A DNA stretch of 64,000 nucleotides from Eremophila alpestris peregrina. Its lineage: Eukaryota > Chordata > Aves > Passeriformes > Alaudidae. Positions 50,080 to 60,740 of the stretch are shown piece by piece. The number at the start of each line of letters is the position of its first letter. Within the stretch, counting starts at the first letter, position 1. The position numbers and the translations under genes were made by a program. The DNA lies in the NCBI GenBank assembly GCA_009792885.1, contig WMCF01000089.1, forward strand, positions 1,725,496 to 1,789,495, given 5' to 3'. The notes below the pieces were generated by a model. It did not search any database. It saw only the letters and a list, made by a program, of their open reading frames with translations, and had not been told where the DNA came from.

Positions 50080-50624
50080 CTCTTGAAAGGAGACAGAGAT
50101 GGGGATCTACCAGTCTGTCAGTCTGACTTTGGTGCCAGGGAAGGTTATGGAAAAGGACATCTGTCATGCCACCATGGGCACATACAGGATGACCAAGGAA
50201 ACAGGCCCAGTCAACATGGGTTTAGGAAAGGCAGGTCCTGCTTGACAAAGTTGAACTCCTTTCATGAGCAGATGACCTCCCTAGTGGATGAGGGAAAGCA
50301 ACTGAGGGAGCTGGGGAGAGAAGGAGGCTCAAGGGTGACCTTATCACTCTGCCAGGCAACTGGTGACAGAACGAGAGGAAATGGCCTCAAGCTGCATCAG
50401 GGGAATTTCAGGTTGGACATCAAGAAGAATTTCTTCATAGAAAGTGTGGTCAAGTATCAGAATGGGATGCCCAGGGAAGGGGTGGAGTCACCATCCCTGA
50501 AAGTTCAAGAAATGACTGGACATGGCACTTAATGCTATGGTCTAGTTGCCATGATGGTGGTTGGCCAAAGGATGGACTTGATCTTAGAAACGTTTTCCAA
50601 CCTTAATGGTTCTATGATTCTATG
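50080..50624 (+). mobile_element. CR1 LINE fragment, RT start joined to 3' end
   Basis: The element begins in the RT domain at the YRPVSLTSVPGK-like block (GATCTACCAGTCTGTCAGTCTGAC, about 50100-50130) and reads through SQHGFRKGRSCLTKLNSF and MTSLVDEGKQ. It then jumps at about 50300 directly to the 3' region (GACCTTATCACTCTGCCAG, GAGGAAATGGCCTCAAGCTGCATCAGGGGAATTTCAGGTTGGACATCA) and ends in GGTTCTATGATTCTATG (50608-50624). RT motifs A to C and the rest of ORF2 are missing. An open frame of 149 codons (50083-50532) runs across the deletion junction, but that is incidental. Confidence 0.9.
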
Positions 50625-53114
50625 TAGACCTTCAACCATGTGCAGAGGGATGAGCCTGAGAAGGAGTTGCTAGGGCCACAAGCCAGGGACTGGATTGGTG
50701 GATTGGACTGGCTCGGAGATTCATCCTGTGGGTGTTTTCCAGAATTTTCCAGAAATTTCTGTCTACATGTTCATTCCCACTCAAGGGAAGAAAAGGTTAT
50801 ATGTATTACTGCTTGCTCTGCTTGTGGCCTGGTGACTCTGTATACTTCCCATTTCCATTTTCTTAAAAGTTAGGGATAGGAGAGTGGAGAAGAAAATCAA
50901 ATCCAGGAAAAAGATGACTCTGAACCATGTCAGGAAGCAGTACAAGGCGCCAAAAAAGAAGCCCAGACTTCTCTGAACATAAGGTCTGATCACTCTCTCT
51001 AAATCGCAGCGCTCTTAATGTGTAATGTTTGTAACCTCATTTAGTGTATCCTGTAATATTCAGCAGTGAAGACACACACACCCAGTGACAAAGTGTGAGG
51101 GGTGATGTCTCCCTTTGTTTTGCTTTAAACATGGACAACCCTTTGCCACCAGCACGAGGTTTCCTTGCTCACCACCCTCACAAGGTGGTGGCAGCCCTGC
51201 GGTGCTCTCTGGGGGATGGCAGCTGCCCTCACACATCCCATCACATTGTGTGCTGGAATCCAGCACCTGGGCACAAGTGAAGGGCAGCCAGTGGTCTCAT
51301 TTCTGCTGAACCAGACAACACATTGTTCTAACTAAATTAGCTAATTACCATAAATAAATCACACTGCATTCTTATTGGAAAGCTTATCAGACAGTGCTAT
51401 TGTGGCCTTTCTGTATGGGCCTGAGAATCTTATCTGCATAGAGCATGTTTCTGAAGTATAATGTACATTTTTGGATGGAAAGAAACTTATTCCAGGGTTT
51501 GAAAGAGAATTAGATTCACAGGAATAATACCAATATTGTGTTGCTCTTGAATATGAAAAATGATTTTATTATTTCATGACTCATGGTACAGAGAGTAAAG
51601 AAAAATACACATATCAGTAAAAAATCTCCATTACCCTACTTCAATATAAAATATTTAAAAATAAAATATATAGCTCTGGAAAGATGCCTGCAAATTTTCT
51701 GTCATTAGACTAGAATGCAAATACTCCTGTGCAGGCAGGAGTCTTAAAATGAGAGTGCTATTTCAGAGAAAAGCACGAACATTATTGTTCATTAAGGATC
51801 TACAAATTAATCAGTAAAACATAACCCTATGATGCAAAAATTAATGCACAAAAGGGTTCACAAAATGCTTAATCTTATTAATGTTTTAATATTATATTTA
51901 TGGTAATAATTTTATTTTTTCTTGGATATTTTCTGTGTAGATAATACACAGAATAATGATGATCTATACATGATCCATAAAAAGCACAAAATGCTGTTTC
52001 AAGAGGTTCACTTTCTCCTTACTACTGATATGCTGGCCAAATGTTCTGCCTGTGCCAATGGGCACATTTAGAAGTAGGGAACAGTATCGTATAATGCTAC
52101 AAATTTAGCTCCTTGCTTTCTGATTATGGTATCCGTTACACTTAATTTTTTTAGAAATAATGGGATTAGTATTAATTCACACAGAACTGTCCTGTTCTCT
52201 AGGATTTATTTCTTAGTTATCTGTAGTCTGCAGCCTTTTACCAAACAATATTCTTTATGTAATAGAAGTGGTGCAGTAAAGGGAATTGTCCTCTTCATCA
52301 TAAAATATGCAGTGCCTTCCAATTAAACAACATGCAATTTATAGAAGACAGATGCTCAGTCCCTATAAATAAGCCTAATTTTACTTAAAATGGAGATACA
52401 GTAGTTTGTTTTCACTCAGGAATTTGCTAGTCACATATCCAAATAACCCATAAGGTCTTGATTACAGAAATATTGCCATTTAAATGATACTAGCAAAATT
52501 AATTTAACAGTTTCTCTCTCCATATTCAAATAAAAATAAAGGTAGATGGGGTCACTAGAGCATTTCTGTTGCACATCTGAAGCTTATAAAATCTTTACCA
52601 AAGCAATCATGCTGGAAATATCTTAGTAGAGCTATGTTCTACCCTGATATTCCTCTAAGTCTTTGCAATCTTGAAGGTGATTAATGGGCAGCTGGGTCAT
52701 GAATAACCCTGTTTGTCTACTGTGTGCATAATAAACTTGTTTATGCAATTATTGGTCATATACCTGATACAAAGCAATTTCAGTGGGTTGTCCTTAGGGT
52801 GAAGAATTGATGTACTTGTTGGCAGAGTAAATCCAAGGGCAAGGAAAAGTTATGTTGTGTGTTCAGACAAAATATTCAGAATGCTGAAGCAAAATGAGGC
52901 CAAGAACAATGAAAAGCCTTCTTTATTTTTTTTTTTTTAATTCCTTAAGAGAAATAATGAGGCCAGCTCTGCTTTTTAAGCCTCTTTTAAGTCCTGGTGA
53001 CAAAGAAGAGATAAAACCCCAAGGTGCACAATGTTGCCTTCACTGCAGTTGTCACACTGGTCCTTAGAAATACTAAGACTACTATGACAGAATATGGAAA
53101 ATCTGAAGCAAAGA
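50625..53114. other. Unique sequence with a small GC-rich patch
   Basis: No gene or mobile element is recognised. Bases about 51110-51310 are distinctly GC-richer than their surroundings and contain a short hairpin (ACCACC..GGTGGT around 51170-51191). The two overlapping plus frames there (51095-51280, 51115-51309) have no recognisable product. A T run lies at about 52926-52938. Confidence 0.5.
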
Positions 53115-53800
53115 AGGCTTGCCACTAGTGGAAGATGATCAGGTTGGAGGGCATTTTAACAAACTGGAGCTACACAGACCTGTGTGCTCTGTTGGGATGC
53201 ACCCACAAATGCTGAGGGAGCTGTCCCATGTCATTATGAGGCACCTCTGGATTATAATTGGAAGGTAATGCTGGATTGGGAGGTCTGTAAGGACTGGAAG
53301 AGTACAAGTGTTACTGCTTTCTTTGAGTAGGGCAACAAGGAGAATACAAAGAACCACAAGTAGGGCAACAACCCTCACTTTAGTTATGAGGAGCTGATGG
53401 AGCATCTAATTCTAGAAAAAGACATTTCCAAATATAATGAAGGACTAGATGGTGGTTGGGAATAGTCAGTACAGATTTCCAAAGGAGAATTCAAACTGAT
53501 AGACCTTTACAATGACATGATTAATTTAGAGGATGGCAAGAGAGCTGTAGATGCTCTTTTATCTTCACTTTAGAAAGACATTTGACTGTGTCCCACCAGA
53601 TCCCTATAAACAAAGTATATCTTAGATAAAGAGCAGTGAGGTAGATGTAAAACATCTAGTTTGCTAGGCTTGAGGGACTGTGATCAGGAGCAGAGAAGCC
53701 CAGCTGAAGACCAGTCAGTAGGGGTATGGCTCAGGAGCACATATTCAACCAATGACCTAGATGGATAGGCTAAGAGCACCCTGAGAAACTGGCAGATGTT
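53115..53800 (+). mobile_element. CR1 LINE internal fragment (RT domain)
   Basis: A truncated piece of CR1 ORF2 lacking both ends. Recognisable blocks in order are the GGGATGCACCCACAAATGCTGAGGGAGCTG block, GGAGGTCTGTAAGGACTGGAAGAG, AGAATTCAAACTGATAGACCTTTACAATGACATGATTA..GATGGCAAGAGAGCTGTAGATG (the region before RT motif A), CACTTTAGAAAGACATTTGACTGTGTCCC (the LDFSKAFDTVS motif, broken by a stop), and the GTGAGGTAGATG block up to GAGCACCCTGAGAAACTGGCAGATG, the decayed start of the ADD box. Indels destroy the frame. Why the 3' end is absent is not visible; later deletion is the simplest reading. Confidence 0.8.
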
Positions 53801-56444
53801 TGATTTACCAACTTCTCCAGTGGTACCTTCTAAACTCATGACTGACAAACAAAAAATTTAACAAACCCCACTGTCATAAAAATGTTAGGTCTAAAAGGTC
53901 TTGAATATCTACAAATCAGAATTGTAAAAGGAGAATTTATGGCAACATGCGAGAAATTCCAGATTACCTCTTTCATGAAATAATTAAAATGATAACAATG
54001 TGAGTACAAAAAGTAAACTTCTTATGGATATTACCTGTTAAATCAAGCTAATACCATTACTACTGGCAGAAGCGTGGACCCCTAATAAAACTACAGAAAT
54101 TCTTTTCACTTGAATACTTGTAGTACCAGTAGTTACTATATAGTAACAGTAGTTACTACAGCAGTTCCACTTCTTAAATACTATATGGTTTGCAAATCTT
54201 ATTTTCCTCAGACATTTGTATTTTTCCATCTATGCATCCATTAGTGTTCAAAAGAGCTAATTCTGATGGTTTGTCTGGAGCAAGTGTAAAGCATATCTTA
54301 GGAAATTCCTCACTCTATTATTCTGTTACTCTTTATTCAGACCATGCTGCTTGAATACACAAATCTTATCTGACTATAGACAAGTCAATGAATTGGTGGT
54401 CACATTTCCTATGCAGTTACTCCAATACTGACCCCTTCACTTCAAGCAGTGACAAGCTGCACCTGAAAAGGAGTTTGTCTCCTCATATGTAGAGACTTAA
54501 GCGTGAGGAGAAGAAGTTATAGTGCAAGATTATTTGAGATAAATATTTATGGTTTCAGAACAAGAAATTGTCTGATATTTCAGAATCATACTACCAATTT
54601 TTAAATCTGAAAACAAATATTTTTTATCAGATCTTCTTTTTACAGTGTAAAATCTCACCAGAAATGCTTGCAATTTTCATGCATATGAGTCCATCTTTAA
54701 ATTGTATTATAAATTAGCAAATGGATGACTGGTTTGGAGGTCAGGAAGTAATCAGATTTACAATGTTAATTAAAAATATAACACGTTGCCATGAAAACAA
54801 TCTTATATGATTATCAACCAGAGGCTTGTGAAAGATGTATGCAGCCGAATCTGGTATTTTCTTTTAGTATGCGCAGAACTGTAGAACCTGCTCTACATAG
54901 CAATATTAGATGGAAGGAGTTTAATTAAATCTAATGATCTGCCCAAAAGTCAATGTGTGTGGAAATGGAATTAATGAAATTCCTAATACATTTTCTCTGA
55001 TTATAATCAATTAATACATGGAAATGGATATTAGAAATAACTTGTCTGAGAGCAAGAATATTATATATAGAAAACATTTACCTCTTGTCTAGCATTGATC
55101 AACTTCTCATTTGACTCCAAAGTGCAAAAAAAGTAAAAAAATATGTAAATTATAAGACAAATTGTTATGTGCCATTTTTGTTTTGCTTCTAGCTATAATG
55201 TTTGTTTCCCATAATAATGCAGTATTTTAAAGAATAATGGCTTTTCTGGTAGTCTAAGCAGTAACTCTAGTAACCATGATATGGGCTTACATACACTCCT
55301 ATTGTTTACAGACCTGTAAGGGTCTATGTATCTGCTTTGTAAGTGAGAAAATTACTTTTTTTTTATTTTTGTCTTCTTCCCTCTTCTCACCTCAGTCAGA
55401 CCCTAATGCAGCTATCCTGAACAGAGAAAGCAACTGTTGCATAATAAAGTAGTAGGATGCGACGATGGCTTAGATGTTTTCTCGGTGGAGTGCTCCTGAA
55501 GCTGACAGGAACACGTCTTGCTTCCACAGTGGTTTTTCTGCTCTTCCACTGTCCACACTTTTTTTTCCCAGAACACCTCATGTTTTGGGAGCCCTCTTGA
55601 TAAAATCATGTTATACAAAAGCCTCTCAGCATCATCCCAATAGGAAAGCTGGACCTTGCATGCTTCTAAGTAGGATGTTATCTTTGTCTGTGTTTATTAT
55701 TTTTCAAGAAAGAGAAAAAGAAAGGGTCCCAAGGATATTTAATGATGACTGAGACCTCAGACTATATGACAAGTCTAATTTGGATATGTTAGGAGAGCAA
55801 ATGAACTCTTATGAAAGGGCAGTTGTCCCTAAAGCAATAGTATACTTTTCTTTCCTTTACTCCATACTCCCAACTCTCACTTCTTTTTTTTTGCTTTTTT
55901 TGTTTGTCTTCTTGGTTCCAGTTTACAAAATATAACTATGTCCTAGATTTTTCCTCTTAGCTCCTTCTGCTATTTTGAAATCTGCCAGTGTAAAGCAGAT
56001 AACAAATATTTTAGGGTTTCATTTACCATCTGTGCATTTTTCCTGTTTTGTTAAATAGATCCAGTTTGACTAATGCTTCCTCAGCTGTGATCTGATCACT
56101 TTTGAAAGATGTCCAACAGAAATCTAGACACCCTCTACACCGAAATTTTTTCTTGTCAAAAGCACAAGTAATGGAAGCTTTTCTGCACAATTCTGTTTTT
56201 TTTGAGCTTGTATTCACCTGCATACAAGCACAGTATGATACTCCTGGACAAATAGAAAGTCCATGTAATATAAGTTTTTTCAGGTATTGCTGCTGGTTAG
56301 AACCAGCATGGTGTTTTGAGTTCAGTGCCCACACAGATTCTGAAGATATAAGTTTTGCCCTTGTATTTTCAGCATTCATCCTAAGAAAGGGAAGCAGTGG
56401 ATATTTGAAAATGTTGATATGCTTAATATAAAACATAAAATGAG
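53801..56444. other. Unique AT-rich sequence, no gene seen
   Basis: No gene or mobile element is recognised. A perfect 16-bp palindrome (GTTACTATATAGTAAC, 54132-54147) lies within a larger CAGTAGTTACT direct repeat. The opposing frames at 56023-56463 (minus, 146 codons) and 56102-56431 (plus, 109 codons) have no known domain; the minus one runs into the LTR. Confidence 0.5.
54132..54147. repeat. Perfect 16-bp palindrome
   Basis: GTTACTATATAGTAAC is its own reverse complement, and GTAGTTACTA words flank it on both sides. Confidence 0.85.
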
Positions 56445-56454
56445 TGTTAAGATC

Positions 56455-57106
56455 TGCCACCACCCCGCGTATGCCTGGCTAGGTGGTCTTTGTGGGCCAT
56501 GACACTTCCCCACTAGAGCTGACAGCACAGGGCTATTTGGCTTCCTTTGGGGTGGCACAGGCTCGTTGGTGAGATCAGCTCAAGCGTCCTTAAAAGGACG
56601 AGCAGTGATTTCAGCTCTGCTGTCCTGAAAAGGACAGGCAGTGGCAGCTCTCATAAGGAGGTGCTCCCAAGGAGAGGCAGGAGTCAGGCTTCTTGTCAGA
56701 GAGGTCTTTATCCCATGCAGCTCCAGGACAAAAAGCCCTTAAGAAGGCACAGCACTCTCTTTTATACTGTAGCTAAAGGGTGGGGATTTCAGACAGACCA
56801 ATGGATGAAAGGATTGAAACAGTAACTAATCAGGGAGAGGATCGAAGAGTAACCAGTCAGGGAGACAGTACAAACAAGGAAGTAACTGGGGAACCAATAG
56901 CAACTGGAGACCTGGAATACATTAACTGGGGGTTATGTAACTTCTAATTGGCAAAACTGGAAAAGTCCTTGGGGAGCCATTTTGTTTGCCTAACGACCAT
57001 TATAGGACATAAGATAAAATATATATACAACTATACAAAACATTAAACATCATCTGCCCTCCAGGGGAGTGCAGTCACCCTTGTGGTAGCTTTCTGGGCT
57101 ACCACA
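56455..57106 (-). mobile_element. Solo ERVK-like LTR nested in an older LTR
   Basis: A 652-bp LTR. On the minus strand it runs from TGTGGTAGCCCAGAAAGC to GGTGGTGGCA, so it has canonical TG..CA ends. A perfect 6-bp target-site duplication, AAGATC, lies at 56449-56454 and 57107-57112. A minus-strand TATAAAAG box is at 56759-56766; the likely poly(A) signal is the variant GATAAA (plus TTTATC, 56707-56712). Two similar 16-bp blocks, GTCCTTAAAAGGACGA and GTCCTGAAAAGGACAG, form an internal repeat near 56588-56640. The 6-bp duplication points to a class II (ERVK) element. With intact termini and duplication it is one of the younger insertions here. Confidence 0.9.
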
Positions 57107-57224
57107 AAGATCCAATTAAGTGAGAGATGCCCCTAATGGAATTAGGATGCAAATGAGACCGTATGCTGAGGTCAGAAGTACAGATTTTATTTAAGAACGA
57201 ATGTGATGTGGAGAAATAGAAAGT

Positions 57225-57245
57225 AGAGAGAGAGAGAGAGAGAGA
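57225..57245. repeat. (AG)n microsatellite
   Basis: About ten AG units inside the minus-strand LTR. Confidence 0.9.
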
Positions 57246-57903
57246 TCAAACAGAAGATAGTCGTCACCCATGGAATCAGTGATGTCATGCTGGTATTTCT
57301 TCACCCTGGGCTTCTCAGCAATGGGGGTCTACAGGTTGTGCAAAATTGTTCACTGTTTATACATCTTAGTGAACAAGAGAATTAATGCTCATTGTTTATG
57401 CAGTTGCAGTATTCTATTGGTTAAATGACTCCCTTGTTTCTTATGCTAGTTAGCCCTATACTCAGTCTCCTTTTGAGCTGGTGAATTTCTTGGGTTGGTG
57501 GGCCTCCTCCTGCTGGAATTTCCCGGTCAGAGCTGATTTCAACACAATTTATGAGCTGTCTTTCCCTGTGGTCTGTAAAGATACATTCTTCTCCCCAGCT
57601 TTGCTCACCTTCCCCTAGGTCTGAGATAACACCTGGACAATAATACCACTTCCATCTTCTCTCAAGTTCTCATCACTGTGGTTTAACCTACAATTCAAGT
57701 TCCAGGTACCCATGGAGATAAATTCAGGGGGGCTCTGGTTGTCATTGGTTGTCACAGATGGCATTTCTACTCCAACTTGTGGTGGTCTTTGTTTGATCAG
57801 TGATATGCCTATGAGTAGTTTCTTCTTTACACAGCCTGTCACAGTGACAGTTTTTATCTGGATGCCTTACCCAGGATCTATTAAAGAGGCCTCACCTCTG
57901 ACA

Positions 57904-58652
57904 GGCCTGGAGTTAGCACCATCCTTTCATTCCCTTCTGTGCTTACTTCATGGCAAAGTCCTTCTGTGGCTTTAACAGTGTTTGAGAGAGGCAACTGTGC
58001 TATACAAGTCCTTACAATGTCTTATTATAGTAATAGGAGTACAAATTGAAATTTTTTAAGCAATTTTGTGTGTTTTGGGAAGATTTAATCCAAACTATTT
58101 TATCTGAAGAAGTTGAAAGGTGGGATTAATTTAACCTGCTTAAAGTGACTGACTCCTTTCTTGATTATCAGCTGCCAGTCCTAAGCAGTCCTCTATCTTT
58201 CTGCAGTTAACAGATTTTTCAAAACACCACAGAGGCTTAAAATGGGTACGACTCATTCTTTGTGAAGGATGCCTTTTTTTTACTGGAATAATTTATGGCC
58301 TATAGTGGTGACCATTTCTGAAAAGAAAATGATGATGTTTTTAGAGATAAAAATCCGAGAACTTCAGAAATAAATACTTCTGAGAAGGAACCAGAATGGC
58401 AGTTTTTTTCTAACCCAAAGTAATAATAAAGTAATTTTCATCAGAAGACAAGGCAAGTTGTGTTGACTTAGATAAAAAACGACACTTTATTTGTTATGAT
58501 TTGTATTCTAAAAACTGAAAGAATTTGACAGTAATATTTGGTATATCTTTACCATTAGTTAACAATAAATGATCTCCTTATGACTCAATTCCATTCTTCT
58601 TATGTAAAGCTATACAACACTCCCAATAAAACAGTGAATTTGTGTGCCACAT
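57904..58652. other. Unique sequence between LTRs
   Basis: About 750 bases with nothing recognisable. No retroviral gag, pol or env text is visible, so the LTRs on either side are not the ends of one provirus. Confidence 0.6.
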
Positions 58653-59288
58653 TGTCCTAGGGTGACTTTGCCATGGTTGTATCCCCAGTCATCCATTCTG
58701 TTTATTCTGGATGTTAAGTTCTGCACTTTTAAGGCTGCTTCCAAGAGCGAAGGGAAGAAAGGAAAAAGTGTGGAGTTTGTTTGCAGAAGCTGCCCTCACT
58801 CCGACGCATTCCAGCTCACGGACTGTGTTGTCTGCAGCATGGAGAGTATGGAGAGAGCTCTTCTTTGCTTTTAGGTAGTTTTTAGCTAGCTGAGGCAGAG
58901 AAGTTCCCTGGACAGTGGCTTTTCTTTTTCCTGGAACTGTTCAAACCTGCTCTGGACTGAAAACCCAGAAAAACACTGGGAGCTCACACCTGTGGTGCAC
59001 AAAGGCCTGGGATGTAGCATTCCAGCACAGGAGGGACTGATGAGAGACTGAGTGAGCCCAGCTACACCCCTGTGACAAGGACTTTATGAATTTGCCATCT
59101 CTTCAGAACAGTGAGAGGTTTTATTTTTTAATATTATTCTTTATTTTGCTTGTTAAATAAACAGTTTTTTCCCACTTCTCTCTAAGGAAATCTTTTCCCG
59201 AACCAGCTGGAGGAGGGGCCGCTTGAATCTGCTTTCTAGAGGAACCCCATTCTGAGGTTTCCTCCCAAATTTGCCCTAAACAAGGACA
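58653..59288 (+). mobile_element. Solo songbird ERV LTR (TGTCCTAGGG family)
   Basis: A 636-bp LTR with ends TGTCCTAGGGTGACTTTG and TTGCCCTAAACAAGGACA, which form an inverted terminal repeat TGTCCT/AGGACA. I recognise this start and end from abundant ERVL-type LTRs in songbirds. AATAAA lies at 59156-59161 and is followed by the typical CCCACTT..AAGGAAATCTTTTCCCGAACCAG..GGAGGGGCCG..TTTCTAGAGGA.CCC U5 text. A 5-bp duplication flanks it, CACAT (58648-58652) versus TACAT (59289-59293), with one substitution, as expected for ERVL. No internal sequence adjoins, so it is solo. Confidence 0.9.
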
Positions 59289-59889
59289 TACATAAACATA
59301 TAGTTTATAATAGTCACAGACAATGATTAGCTCATCAGAGACGGCTGGGAACTCTTCTGCAACAAATGAAGAAAATTACCTAACAAATAAATTAACTGAT
59401 TTCAAGGAGGTTATTGTTTACATAGAATAAATGTTCAGTAGCCTTGAGATTAGGCTTTTTTGCTTCATGTTTGATTGAACTGAAATAGAATCAGAAGCTG
59501 TTAATAAAACTACATCAAATAGTAATGCAAATGATGCAAAGAAAAAAAAGAAAGAAAATATGGGTTGAAAGAATACCGCTTGCCTTCTTTTGAAGAAAAA
59601 CCTGGAAATACTCAAAATGTTTCCAATATATTTATGAATAGGAATGAAAGGAAAGTCATTAGGCATAACCAATCTGTGTTAAATTTTCAACAGGTTGGCA
59701 GCTGATCTTTGAGAATGATGGACACATCACTTTTTGTGATGTATCTTTGGATGACGAAAGATAATCTAAGCAAAAATTCATGGTTGGCTTGTTAAAAATT
59801 TCAGGGTTACAAACACACTCTTCCAATTTATATTCTTCTTTTAAGAGTTTAAAAAGATGGGGAGATGGATGGAAAAGGCCTTTCAACTT
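59289..59889. other. Unique AT-rich sequence, no gene seen
   Basis: Nothing is recognised beyond short A-rich words at 59540-59560. Confidence 0.55.
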
Positions 59890-60740
59890 AGGATAATTTC
59901 CTCTTGTCCTATGATGCTATATGTGAGAAGGTATCGATCCCCCACCTTACAAAAACTTCCTTTCAGGTAGCTGTAGAGCACATGAAGGCATTTCCTCAGC
60001 CTCTTTTTACTAGGTTTAACAATACCAGTTTGCTCAGTTGCTTCTCATAAGACTTGTGCTCCAGGCCCTTTCCCAGCTGTGCTGCCCTTTTCACTAGCTT
60101 ATTTGGATGCATAATGACTGTCCAAATTTGACTTCTGTACAAAGTGCCTTCCAGCCAGCACACCAAGTTTATTTTACCACTGTGAAATGCCACATTTTTT
60201 CTGTTGTCATTTTTTTTCTTTCTTCCTTTCCTAGCCTCTAAAGCCCTAAAAGCCCATCCAGCCAATTACTTATCCATTAAATAGACAATCTTTCAAATCT
60301 ATGTTTCTGTAGTGTGAAGGTCAGGATGTCTTACTGGACCATGTCAAAAGCCTGACTGAGATCTAGGTATGGTGTAGGTAACACTGATTGTTCTTTTCTT
60401 GTTGACTTTTGCAGTCATTGCATAATAGAAGGCCACAAGACTGGTCAGGAAGGATTTGTAAAGCCATGATAGCTGTCTTGTATCACCTCCTTGACTTGTG
60501 TGTGCCTTGACATTTTTTCCATGAGAATCTGCTCCATGATCTTCTCAAAGCATAGAGGTGGTGAGGTTTATTCAGTCTGTAGTTCCCCACGTATACTTTG
60601 TCCCCTTTTCTAAAAATAAGAGTGATGTCTCCCTTTTTAAACTCACCAGGGATTTTTCCTGACCTCCATGACTTTTTACATGTGATGGAAAATGTCTTAC
60701 CTTGGTCCCAGCCAGGCAGCAAGCCTTCTTGTAGGTTGCA
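59890..60740 (-). mobile_element. Degraded CR1 LINE, RT and C-terminal part, minus strand
   Basis: On the minus strand the upstream half (60740-60330) encodes the start of the RT domain. GDITLIFRKGDKVYVGNYR matches the family's GDVTPIFKKGxKEDPGNYR; after it come a decayed PVSLTSVPGK block, the EQIL..FSWK stretch, and the region encoding the ATCTAGGTATGG block. A middle stretch (60130-60330) is too diverged to place. The downstream half (60120-59895) follows CR1 text for EHKSYEKQLSKL (EHKSYEERLREL in the family), the CAGCC..TCTTTTTACTAGGTTTAAC block and the GGAAATTAT block. The 3' terminus is missing. It is strongly decayed, probably old. Confidence 0.75.

Larger units (their letters stand above)
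56445..57903 (-). mobile_element. Old ERV LTR, about 800 bp, split by a younger LTR
   Basis: Same family as the copy at 7547-7984. The two match from TGTTAWGATC through GAGAGATG to the right end near CTCTGACA (57903), but here the match is broken after the first ten bases by a 652-bp LTR plus its duplicated 6 bases. Without the insert the element is about 801 bp. The reverse-complement poly(A) signal TTTATT at 57186-57191 gives minus orientation, and a (GA)n tract sits at 57225-57245. This copy is full-length relative to the 7.5-kb copy. No target-site duplication is visible at the outer edges, and the class is uncertain (ERVL or related). Confidence 0.75.

Noticed and set aside
50083..50532. 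149-codon plus-strand frame
   Set aside because: It runs through an internal deletion of a CR1 and ends in its non-coding 3' region, so it is not a gene.
56023..56463. Opposing 146- and 109-codon frames
   Set aside because: No domain, mutually overlapping on both strands, and the longer one runs into an LTR.
7547..57903. The two related LTRs as the ends of one giant provirus
   Set aside because: They are 49 kb apart with unrelated sequence and no gag, pol or env between them, and they differ by a large deletion and many substitutions.
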